Made by a program: the position numbers and the translations under genes. From contig SXQI01000254.1 of NCBI GenBank assembly GCA_005793025.1, positions 1 through 9,265 on the forward strand: a stretch of DNA of 9,265 nucleotides, given 5' to 3'. The notes under the pieces were generated by a model, which saw only the letters and a program-made list of their open reading frames with translations, was not told where the DNA came from and ran no database searches. Positions 1 through 6,043 of this stretch are shown here, piece by piece; positions within the stretch are counted from its first letter, which is position 1, and each line of letters opens with the position of its first letter. This stretch comes from Verrucomicrobiales bacterium. Lineage in GTDB: Bacteria; Verrucomicrobiota; Verrucomicrobiia; Limisphaerales; SXQI01.

Positions 1-489
1 GATACGGTGGTGGGGTTGATCAATGCCATTCCTTATTTTACGGCGGGTGTGGTGATGTATGTGGTGGGTCTGAATTCGGATAAAACGGGTGAACGTCGGT
101 GGCATATCGCGCTGAGTGCGACGGCGGCTTCGGTGGGTTTTCTTGTCGCAGCGACGGTAACGAATCCTTACTTGGCGATGGCAGGGTTGACGATTGCGTT
201 TGCGGGATTGAAAGCGACGATTGCACCGTTTTGGGCTCTGAGCACGGCGTTTTTTACAGGCACAGCGGCGGCCGGTGGCATTGCGTTTATTAATTCGGTG
301 GGAAATCTAGGCGGGTTTTTCGGGCCTTACTTGGTGGGGTATATCAAGGATCATTCGAAGGATGGTAATTTTGCGTCGTTGTTGATGCTGGGTGGTGCAT
401 TGGTGGGCATGGCTGTGTTCGCACTGGTATCGTCCAAAGCAGGAGGCACGTTCAACGGAAAGTCTCTGAAGAAAACCGCTCAGGGGTAA
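1..489 (+). CDS. MFS permease, anion:cation symporter-like, C-terminal part
   Basis: This is the last 162 residues of an inner-membrane major facilitator permease; the 5' end lies outside the window and the frame is open from base 1. It shows about five hydrophobic segments. An intracellular loop at residues 25-35 carries SDKTGERRWH, the MFS 'motif A' type loop seen between helices of the C-terminal half. The stretch GTAAAGGIAFINSVGNLGG, followed by GPYLVGYIKD (residues about 87-117), is characteristic of the anion:cation symporter group that includes tartrate, phthalate, galactonate and hexuronate/glucarate transporters. I infer proton-coupled uptake of an organic or sugar acid; the substrate cannot be read from this part. 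It ends with TAA 46 bases before the RNase HIII start, so the two may be co-transcribed, although their functions look unrelated. A GTG at base 7 is only an internal codon, not a real start. Confidence 0.85.
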   Translation, partial: DTVVGLINAIPYFTAGVVMYVVGLNSDKTGERRWHIALSATAASVGFLVAATVTNPYLAMAGLTIAFAGLKATIAPFWALSTAFFTGTAAAGGIAFINSVGNLGGFFGPYLVGYIKDHSKDGNFASLLMLGGALVGMAVFALVSSKAGGTFNGKSLKKTAQG

Positions 490-535
490 ACGGAACTTGC
501 CTTGGCGCGGGGATCCATTCTCTAATCGCGGAACT

Positions 536-1528
536 GTGTCTGCTAAGCCTTTAACTTCTTATACATGCAAGCTGAGTGAGGATCAGGGGAAACTGCTGCA
601 TCGTCATTTACTGGATCAGGGCTGGGACTTCCGTGAGGTGGCGTATTCCCAGTTTGCAGGCTCAAGAGGGAAGGTGAATTTAGTTTTTTATGAGTCCGGA
701 AAATTGGTGGTGCAAGGCAAGGAGACGGCGGAGTTTGTGGAATTCGTGCTAGAACCGTTGATTTTGAAGCAGGCGAAAGTGGGTTATGAGGAGTTGTTAA
801 ACCCGGAGATTCTGGCTCCTAGATTGGGGATCGACGAAAGCGGGAAGGGTGATTTTTTTGGGCCGCTTTGTGTGGCTGGGGTTTATGTGAACGCACAGGT
901 GATCGAGATGTGGAAGGAGCACGGGGTTCGCGATTCCAAGGCGATCAGTAGCGATCGAAAGATTCTGGATTTGGCGGATATCATCTTGGAGACGCCGGGT
1001 TGTGTCACGTCAGTGGTGGCGATGGGAAACGAGTCATACAATCGACTCTACGAGAAGTTTAAAAGCGTGAACCGGCTGCTGGCGTGGGGTCATGCACGAG
1101 TGATCGAGAATTTGTTGGGTCAACGGTCGAAAATGAATCCTTTGCCGGTGCGAGCCATTAGCGATCAGTTTGCTACGGATAAAGCGACGGTTTCGAAGGC
1201 GTTGATGGAATTGGGCCGCGATCTGGAACTGGTGCAACGTCATAAGGCTGAGGAAGATATCGCAGTGGCGGCGGCTTCGATCTTAGCGCGGGCGGAGTTC
1301 GTCAGTCGGCTGAACCAGATGAGTAAAACATGGGGAATGGTGCTTCCCAAAGGAGCCTCAGCCACGGTGGATAGTGCGGCCAAAACTTTTATTTCGACCC
1401 ACGGAGCGAGGAATCTTCCGATGGTATCAAAAATGCACTTCCGGACAGCACTGAGGGCGCAAGGATTGCCTGAGCCAGCCAAAACTGAGTGGCGAAAGCC
1501 GACAAAACCCAAAAAGGACGAGGTTTAG
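536..1528 (+). CDS. rnhC: Ribonuclease HIII
   Basis: This cytoplasmic endonuclease cleaves the RNA strand of RNA:DNA hybrids (EC 3.1.26.4). Numbered from the GTG at 536 (330 residues), residues about 5-80 form the N-terminal TBP-like substrate-binding domain that separates HIII from HII. The catalytic domain opens with GIDESGKGDFFGP, giving Asp100 and Glu101. The third acidic residue is Asp210 in AISDQFA. The fourth is a Glu in KAEED (239 or 240), followed by the family block AVAAASILAR. KMHF near the end is also typical. All four acidic positions of the DEDE active site are therefore present. The frame is open from a TTG at 497 that has AGGGG upstream, but the 13 extra residues look non-conserved, so I prefer the GTG. 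The C-terminal tail is Lys/Pro-rich. The gene converges on the epimerase gene with 31 bases between stop codons and no obvious terminator. RNase HIII is known from Firmicutes, Chlamydiae and some related phyla. Confidence 0.95.
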   Translation: MSAKPLTSYTCKLSEDQGKLLHRHLLDQGWDFREVAYSQFAGSRGKVNLVFYESGKLVVQGKETAEFVEFVLEPLILKQAKVGYEELLNPEILAPRLGIDESGKGDFFGPLCVAGVYVNAQVIEMWKEHGVRDSKAISSDRKILDLADIILETPGCVTSVVAMGNESYNRLYEKFKSVNRLLAWGHARVIENLLGQRSKMNPLPVRAISDQFATDKATVSKALMELGRDLELVQRHKAEEDIAVAAASILARAEFVSRLNQMSKTWGMVLPKGASATVDSAAKTFISTHGARNLPMVSKMHFRTALRAQGLPEPAKTEWRKPTKPKKDEV

Positions 1529-1559
1529 TCCGCAAACTGTGCCGACGGGGACAGGAGGA

Positions 1560-2708
1560 TTAGCTCGCCACCCCGAATTTGAATACGGTGGTGGATTTGT
1601 AAGCACCGCCCGGGCGCAGGATCGCTGAGGGGAATTGTGGATGATTCACCGAATCGGGGTAGTGCTGGGTTTCGAGGCAAAATGCTCCGTGCTGGGGGTA
1701 GGACACGCCGCCGATCCCGACGACGGTTCCGTTGAGGTGGTTGGCGGTGTAGAGCTGGACGCCGGGCTCGGTTGTGCTGACCTCGAGGGTTCTGCCGCTC
1801 TTGGGTTCGATAACTTTCGCCGCGAGACGTAATCCGCGGTCTTGTTCGTTCAGGACAAAATTGTGGTCGTAACCGAAGGGCTTCAACCCGGTTTGCTGGG
1901 CGCGTTCGCCGATCGAGTGCGCGGTCGTGAAATCTAGAGGAGTTCCTTTAACTGAAGCGATTTCTCCTGTGGGGATGAGAGTCTCGTCCACCTTGGTGTA
2001 TTGATCCGCGTTGAGGTAGAGGACGTGATCGAGGATGGTGCCCGAACCTGCGAGGTTGAAGTAGCTATGATTGGTGAGGTTGATCGGGGTCGCTTTGTCC
2101 GTCGTGGCGCCGTATTCGATCCGCAGGGCATTATCGTTATCCAAGGAATAGACCATCGTAACCTTCAGGTTTCCCGGGTAGCCCTCCTCCCCATCTTTGC
2201 TGGTGTAAGTCATGCGGACTGATCCATTGGGCAACACTTCAGCAGCCCACACCTGCTTATCAAATCCCTTGATTCCACCGTGGAGGTGGTTGGGCCCGTT
2301 GTTGACCGCCAACGTGTAATCCTTCCCGTCGAGCGTGAACTTACCTTTGGCGATACGGTTCGCGACCCGTCCAGCGACAGCACCAAAAAATGGATGTCCC
2401 TTGAGGTAAGTTTCCAGACGATCGAATCCACATACGACATTCTTGAGTTTGCCTGAACGATCTGGGGTCTGGATCTCGGTGATGATCCCACCGTAATTGG
2501 TCAATTTCACGACGACACCATTTTGGTTGCGGAGTGTGAAAAGACGCACGGGTGTACCGTCGGAGGTTTTCCCGAATTCTGTATTTTCAATCATGGGAGC
2601 GGATTTTTTAGCAGCAGATACCGTTTGCGTGATGGCCCAACTGGCCGCGACTGTAGTGCCAAGGAAAGCACTGCGACTGATCAAGAGTTCGTTGGGTTTT
2701 GTTTTCAT
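1560..2708 (-). CDS. galM: Aldose 1-epimerase (mutarotase), probably exported
   Basis: The enzyme interconverts the alpha and beta anomers of hexoses such as galactose and glucose (EC 5.1.3.3). Numbered from the ATG at 2708 (382 residues), the substrate-binding block NHLHGG is at 140-145, the catalytic acid His214 lies in LTNHSYFNL, Asp281 lies in GYDHNF, and the catalytic base Glu346 lies in LETQHYPDS. All GalM signatures are intact and the length is normal once the leader is discounted. Residues 1-35 look like a signal peptide: a basic n-region, SRSAFLG, a short hydrophobic core and VSA before AKK. The single Arg resembles a degenerate Tat motif, so either the Sec or the Tat route is possible and a periplasmic location is inferred. 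The frame extends to a GTG at 2732, but the ATG gives a more typical signal peptide; neither has a good ribosome binding site. It lies 99 bases downstream of the DUF1844 gene on the same strand and may be the last gene of that transcript. Confidence 0.93.
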   Translation of the reverse strand: MKTKPNELLISRSAFLGTTVAASWAITQTVSAAKKSAPMIENTEFGKTSDGTPVRLFTLRNQNGVVVKLTNYGGIITEIQTPDRSGKLKNVVCGFDRLETYLKGHPFFGAVAGRVANRIAKGKFTLDGKDYTLAVNNGPNHLHGGIKGFDKQVWAAEVLPNGSVRMTYTSKDGEEGYPGNLKVTMVYSLDNDNALRIEYGATTDKATPINLTNHSYFNLAGSGTILDHVLYLNADQYTKVDETLIPTGEIASVKGTPLDFTTAHSIGERAQQTGLKPFGYDHNFVLNEQDRGLRLAAKVIEPKSGRTLEVSTTEPGVQLYTANHLNGTVVGIGGVSYPQHGAFCLETQHYPDSVNHPQFPSAILRPGGAYKSTTVFKFGVAS

Positions 2709-2807
2709 GCGTAAAGAGTTGTGGGAACGCACCCGTTAAACCCCAAAAAAGGAAAAGTGGCAAACGAGAAAATCACGTACATCCAAGAGAGCTTCGCTTG
2801 ACGAGGA

Positions 2808-3257
2808 TTAATAGGTTTTAGTGTAACGCTTGCGGGATTCTGCAGGGACTGGAGGAACGGGCGGCGTGGTGGGGGCTGGCACTGGAGCAGGAGGGGGAGG
2901 AATCGGGGCGGTCTCAGCAGGAGGCACATCAGCCGAAAGGGTTGGGGTGATGTCCTGACCAGTAACTTCTTGAAATGTCTGCCGCACGGTGGCAAGGCCT
3001 TTGGCTAGATACTCCTTTTCAAAGGGTGTGAGGTTCCCTTGCGTTCTAGCCTCGAGCATCTCCAATTGGTAAATATAAACACGGGCAGAATCGGGTTCTT
3101 GAAATCGTTCGCCGGTTTCAGGGTTGGGGATTTTGCCGAGCAACATGAGGGCGGTTGTGGCCTGCTGTTTGATTGTGTCAGCAAAGAGCGACGTGAAGAT
3201 TTCCTCACGGGAGGGTTCGCGCTGGGGTGTGCCTGTGGAAAGCGGATCGGTTGTCAT
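2808..3257 (-). CDS. DUF1844 domain protein with proline-rich tail
   Basis: This small soluble protein of 149 residues has no known reaction. Residues about 18-97 match the DUF1844 pattern from memory: an amphipathic helix (IFTSLFADTIKQQATTALMLLG), then KIPNPETGERF, then a helix ending in EMLEARTQGNLTPFEKEYL and a last helix through VRQTFQEV. The NPETGE turn and the 'GNLTPxE' block are the most diagnostic parts. After residue 105 comes a low-complexity Pro/Ala/Thr/Val tail ending in the basic SRKRYTKTY. The tail is probably disordered and could be a binding segment. The ATG overlaps the TGA of the upstream LON-domain gene in an ATGA arrangement, which suggests translational coupling and a shared role. 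There is no signal peptide or membrane span. The family assignment is fairly secure; the function is unknown. Confidence 0.82.
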   Translation of the reverse strand: MTTDPLSTGTPQREPSREEIFTSLFADTIKQQATTALMLLGKIPNPETGERFQEPDSARVYIYQLEMLEARTQGNLTPFEKEYLAKGLATVRQTFQEVTGQDITPTLSADVPPAETAPIPPPPAPVPAPTTPPVPPVPAESRKRYTKTY

Positions 3258-3928
3258 GAAAGTTTATCGGAGCAGTCTTGGATTTCGATGAGGAGGAATT
3301 TGGCTAAATACTCAAGGCGATCCTCAAGGTCGTCAGTTTCGAGGATGACTTGCCGTTGCCACGGGGTGGTTAAGAACATGCAGGAAACTAGATCGGCTAA
3401 TTGGCAGGGATCCTGAACACTTCGAATATGGCGTAACACTTGTTGGGAGGAAAACGCTTTGGGATCTACCATTCCATCTGCCTGTGGCCCCTTGGTTGGG
3501 TGCATCGGAACAGGCAACCCGTATTTAATTCGTGTCGGGATCAGCTCCAACAATGTCGCAACAAACTTGGCGACGCGGGCTTTTTTTTTGATCACGGTAG
3601 GAACTGGTTCAATCGTTTGAACCCGAAAAGGATTGTATCGGGTAGCTTTCCCTAATTTGACGCGAGCCAAACCTTGCAAAACTACATGAGAAGTTCCGTC
3701 TTTATTTCGAACACAGGCCCGGATCAAACCGAGACCACCAATTGCATAAGGAGTTTCGCGTATTTTGTCAGGTCTGCGCATTGCCACGACAAGGGTGCGA
3801 TGGGTGGCTAGGGACTCGGCGAGCATCTTTCGGTAACGGGGTTCGAAAATGAAGAGCGGGAACATGGCCTGTGGAAACAGGACCGCGTCTGGCAGCGTCA
3901 TTACCGGTGCTTCGGGTGGTAAAAGCAT
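3254..3928 (-). CDS. Stand-alone LON substrate-binding (PUA-like) domain protein
   Basis: This is a 224-residue cytoplasmic protein equivalent to the N-terminal region of Lon protease, without the ATPase and protease domains. Family marks are LFPQAMFPLFIFEPRYRKML (17-36), the strand block GGLGLIRACV (64-73) with KDGTSHVVLQGLARVKL (76-92), and a C-terminal helical part (about 172-213) with LADLVSCMF and LEDRLEYLAKFL. Stand-alone members are widespread and mostly uncharacterised; a peptide- or substrate-binding adaptor role is the usual guess. The ATG at 3928 is the only sensible start and is preceded by a plausible promoter. The gene leads a minus-strand group with the DUF1844 gene (ATGA overlap) and possibly galM. 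A run of nine A on the coding strand (3589-3581) encodes Lys-Lys-Lys at 114-116 and is a possible slippage site; the frame is intact across it. An unusually Cys/Gln-containing helix (VQDPCQLADLVSC) lies in the C-terminal part. Confidence 0.87.
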   Translation of the reverse strand: MLLPPEAPVMTLPDAVLFPQAMFPLFIFEPRYRKMLAESLATHRTLVVAMRRPDKIRETPYAIGGLGLIRACVRNKDGTSHVVLQGLARVKLGKATRYNPFRVQTIEPVPTVIKKKARVAKFVATLLELIPTRIKYGLPVPMHPTKGPQADGMVDPKAFSSQQVLRHIRSVQDPCQLADLVSCMFLTTPWQRQVILETDDLEDRLEYLAKFLLIEIQDCSDKLS

Positions 3929-3956
3929 GAATAGAATGTAGGTTGATTCGTCGGTA

Positions 3957-3984
3957 ATTCAAGTTGAACATGCATGCTTGTCAA
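3957..3984 (-). promoter_or_regulatory. Putative sigma70 promoter for the LON-domain gene
   Basis: On the minus strand a perfect -35 box TTGACA (3984-3979) is followed after 16 bases by TTGAAT (3962-3957), a 4/6 match to the -10 consensus. The expected transcription start near 3950 would leave a leader of about 22 bases before the ATG at 3928. It lies in the 97-base divergent gap. I see no equally good plus-strand promoter for the coiled-coil gene there. The position and the -35 box support it; the -10 is only moderate. Confidence 0.42.
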
Positions 3985-4025
3985 AACCGCTTGTAAACCG
4001 CATGGTTGAACCAGCCTTCAGAACT

Positions 4026-4796
4026 ATGAACTCGAAACCCGTTGCGATCCTTCTGATCATCCTCTGCCTGCTGCTGAGCGCGTCGCTGTATTACCGCCAC
4101 ACCAAAGCTGTGGAAAAAGGGATCGATGACCAAGCGCGCATCACGACCCTTTCCGAGCAGGTCAAAAAGAAGGAAATCGAGATCCGAGAACAGACGGAGG
4201 TGAACATCTCGTTGGACAAGGATTTACAGACCCTCACGGAGGAGTTAGGAAAAGTCTCCAATAATTTGGTAAAAACCTCAAAAATCTTGATTAAAACCGA
4301 AACCGATGCGAAGGCAGCCGAGGCGGCGTTGACTGCGGAGGTTGCAAAGCGAGAAACGCGTATCAACGAATTGGAGGGTGAACGAGATGATCTGACCAAA
4401 AAAATGGCGGACTTGAACGGTTCCATCACTTCGTTGGAAGGTAAAATCGACGCGACACAAAAAAAACTGGCTGCATCCGAAGGCGATCGTGAATTTTTGT
4501 TGAAAGAACTCAAACGCCTTCAAGCCGAGAAATCGGCACTCGAACGCCAATTCCATGATCTCGCGATTCTTCGTGAACAAGTGAAACAGCTTAAGGCCGA
4601 GCTTTCAGTTTCAAAGCGATTGGATTGGATTAGGCGTGGGTTGTATGGGGACACCAAAGGCGGAGAACGGATGATGAAAAGCCTCACCCCGAAACCGGCG
4701 GTGGTAAAGCCGAGCTTTGATCTCAATGTAGAGCTCAAGCAAAACCCCGGCGCCTCCGGCAAGCAGAGCACCAACGCGCCTGCCGTGGCAAAATAG
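4026..4796 (+). CDS. Membrane-anchored coiled-coil protein, function unknown
   Basis: I do not recognise a named family. Numbered from the ATG at 4026 (256 residues), residues 5-23 are one hydrophobic segment (PVAILLIILCLLLSASLYY), which should be an N-terminal signal anchor or an uncleaved membrane helix. Residues about 33-187 are Lys/Glu/Leu-rich with heptad spacing, for example RINELEGERDDLTKKM and LKELKRLQAEKSALERQF, and form a long coiled coil. It ends at SKRLDWIRRGLYGD (186-199), which looks like a folded or conserved cap. The last 55 residues are Pro/Lys/Asn-rich and probably disordered. The topology suggests a short cytoplasmic N-terminus with the coiled coil in the periplasm, perhaps an envelope spacer or scaffold; this is inference. 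Earlier in-frame starts exist at TTG 3978 and ATG 4002, but the ATG at 4026 places the hydrophobic segment directly after a short basic n-region. No good ribosome binding site marks any of the three. moaA follows after 39 bases. Confidence 0.7.
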   Translation: MNSKPVAILLIILCLLLSASLYYRHTKAVEKGIDDQARITTLSEQVKKKEIEIREQTEVNISLDKDLQTLTEELGKVSNNLVKTSKILIKTETDAKAAEAALTAEVAKRETRINELEGERDDLTKKMADLNGSITSLEGKIDATQKKLAASEGDREFLLKELKRLQAEKSALERQFHDLAILREQVKQLKAELSVSKRLDWIRRGLYGDTKGGERMMKSLTPKPAVVKPSFDLNVELKQNPGASGKQSTNAPAVAK

Positions 4797-4827
4797 TCGC
4801 TCGCACGGATCTATTAGGTGTCAGCGA
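4797..4827 (+). other. Imperfect stem-loop between the coiled-coil gene and moaA
   Basis: Directly after the stop codon, TCGCT (4797-4801) pairs with AGCGA (4823-4827). After a 2x2 internal mismatch, CAC (4804-4806) pairs with GTG (4818-4820), leaving an 11-base loop. No T-run follows, so this is not a standard terminator. It covers an alternative GTG start for moaA at 4818 and ends 8 bases before the preferred ATG, so it could modulate translation or be chance. Confidence 0.25.
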
Positions 4828-4835
4828 GATTTGGG

Positions 4836-5900
4836 ATGAGCACCCAGTTCTTATCCGATTCGTTTGGTCGGGTGATGCGCGACCTCCGAGTCAGTGTCAC
4901 CGATCGTTGTAATTTCCGATGCGTCTATTGTCTCCCTGAAACAGATCAGGCGGCAGATTTTTATCGCTCAAAATTCGATCCACTCAAAAACCCTGCCCCG
5001 ATCAAGCTAGAGTTGCCCCCGTTGCAACCGAGGAGTCAATTGCTGACATTCGAGGAGATCGAACGCGTTGTTCGCCTCGCTGTCGAGCTAGGGGTCGAAA
5101 AGGTCAGATTGACCGGAGGCGAACCCTTGTTGCGTCGGAATATCGAGGTTTTGGTCGCCAAACTCGCACCGCTCCAAGGGTTGAAAGATTTGGCGATGAC
5201 GAGCAATGGGTTCTTGTTTCAGCACAAAGCGCAGGCTCTCCGGGCTGCGGGTCTCACTCGAATGAGTTTCAGTCTCGATTCGCTCGACCCAGCGAATTTC
5301 AAGAAAATGACGGGCCGCGACGGCTTGGAAGAGGTGATTCATTCCATCCGATTGGCCAAACAATTGGGGATGAATCCTGTGAAACTCAATGCGGTCGTCA
5401 TCCGTGGATTGAACGACCATGAGTTGGTAGATCTTGTGAGATTTGCAATGAACGAAGGGGTTCAGATGAGATTCATCGAGTTCATGCCCCTAGATTCCAA
5501 CCGAGGTTGGTTGCGTGATTTGGTGGTATCAGGTCGCGAGATTTTAGAGCGATTGTCCGCTCATTTTGACCTCGAGCCTTCGGTGGTCACCCAACCCTCG
5601 GAAACGGCCAGAAGATGGAAGGTCAAAGGAACTGAATCTGAGATAGGTATCATCGCACCTGTGACAGAACCCTTTTGCGGTCATTGCAATCGATTGAGGT
5701 TAACCGTAGATGGTAAAATAAGGACCTGCCTCTTTAGCCTCGGGGAGCATGATCTCAAAGGGTTGATGAGGAATGGAGCGGACGATGGGACGGTCCAGAC
5801 GCGACTCCGGTCGATCGTCTGGCAAAAGGAGGATCGCCACCATATCGGAGAGATCGAATTCAAACAGCCGGAACGGAGTATGAGCTGTATCGGTGGGTAG
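4836..5900 (+). CDS. moaA: GTP 3',8-cyclase MoaA (radical SAM, molybdenum cofactor)
   Basis: This enzyme catalyses the first step of molybdopterin synthesis, turning GTP into 3',8-cyclo-GTP (EC 4.1.99.22), a cytoplasmic radical-SAM reaction. Numbered from the ATG at 4836 (354 residues), the SAM-cluster motif is CNFRCVYC (Cys25, Cys29, Cys32). GGEP is at 94-97 in VRLTGGEPLLRR. The second, GTP-binding cluster uses Cys281, Cys284 and Cys298 in FCGHCNRLRLTVDGKIRTC. The protein ends in SMSCIGG, whose terminal Gly-Gly pair is needed for activity in the family. All key residues are present. An unusual feature is about 33 residues between CVYCLPE and LLTFEEI, where family members usually have roughly 10-15; the insert is charged and Pro-rich. 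A GTG at 4818 adds only six residues; the ATG gives the usual short lead into DSFGRVMRDLRVSVTDRC. No other moa or mog gene is in the window. The gene may be co-transcribed with the upstream coiled-coil gene. Confidence 0.95.
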   Translation: MSTQFLSDSFGRVMRDLRVSVTDRCNFRCVYCLPETDQAADFYRSKFDPLKNPAPIKLELPPLQPRSQLLTFEEIERVVRLAVELGVEKVRLTGGEPLLRRNIEVLVAKLAPLQGLKDLAMTSNGFLFQHKAQALRAAGLTRMSFSLDSLDPANFKKMTGRDGLEEVIHSIRLAKQLGMNPVKLNAVVIRGLNDHELVDLVRFAMNEGVQMRFIEFMPLDSNRGWLRDLVVSGREILERLSAHFDLEPSVVTQPSETARRWKVKGTESEIGIIAPVTEPFCGHCNRLRLTVDGKIRTCLFSLGEHDLKGLMRNGADDGTVQTRLRSIVWQKEDRHHIGEIEFKQPERSMSCIGG

Positions 5901-5939
5901 TATTCAGGGGTCCGAACTGCGTTTGGGCAATAATCATCT

Positions 5940-5968
5940 TTGACAACTGGGGAGTGCGTTGGCATGGT
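5940..5968 (+). promoter_or_regulatory. Possible promoter upstream of the phosphofructokinase gene
   Basis: A perfect TTGACA (5940-5945) lies in the gap after moaA. At 17 bases spacing the -10 position reads CATGGT (5963-5968), only 3/6, but it keeps the important A2 and T6. Transcription from here would produce a leader of about 70 bases that contains two hairpins before the ATG at 6044. The weak -10 keeps confidence low. Confidence 0.33.
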
Positions 5969-5983
5969 TAGATTGCGGTGAAC

Positions 5984-6021
5984 CGTGCAGAACAACTTGC
6001 ACGCGGACGTGTATTGTCCGC
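5984..6021 (+). promoter_or_regulatory. Tandem hairpins in the phosphofructokinase leader
   Basis: Two perfect six-base stems abut. CGTGCA (5984-5989) pairs with TGCACG (5998-6003) around an 8-base loop, and GCGGAC (6003-6008) pairs with GTCCGC (6016-6021) around a 7-base loop. They share base 6003, so they would stack coaxially or compete for it. They sit 22 bases before the preferred ATG and leave the GAGAAG ribosome-binding-like segment free. No T-run follows. The region also lies in an open in-frame extension from GTG 5978, so an alternative reading is that it codes for a short N-terminal extension. Confidence 0.35.
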
Positions 6022-6043
6022 ATACGACGAGAAGATTATTGTT

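Noticed and set aside
1529..1559. Possible bidirectional terminator between the convergent rnhC and galM genes
   Set aside because: No inverted repeat with a T-run could be found in the 31 bases.
2705..2995. 96-codon minus-strand frame with Pro/Leu-rich product spanning the end of the DUF1844 gene
   Set aside because: It is an out-of-frame reading of the codons for the Pro-rich tail; the DUF1844 frame has the family motifs and the ATGA coupling.
3978..4025. Earlier starts (TTG 3978, ATG 4002) for the coiled-coil protein
   Set aside because: They add up to 16 residues before the membrane segment with no ribosome binding site; the ATG at 4026 gives the standard short basic n-region.
4091..4513. 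140-codon open frame on the minus strand opposite the coiled-coil gene
   Set aside because: It is the antisense shadow of a Lys/Glu-rich coiled coil, giving Ser/Phe-rich translation with no domain features and no start context.
5978..6043. 22-residue N-terminal extension of the phosphofructokinase from GTG 5978
   Set aside because: The family begins close to GNLLVAQSGGP, the ATG at 6044 has a ribosome-binding-like GAGAAG, and the extension coincides with two hairpins; kept only as an alternative.
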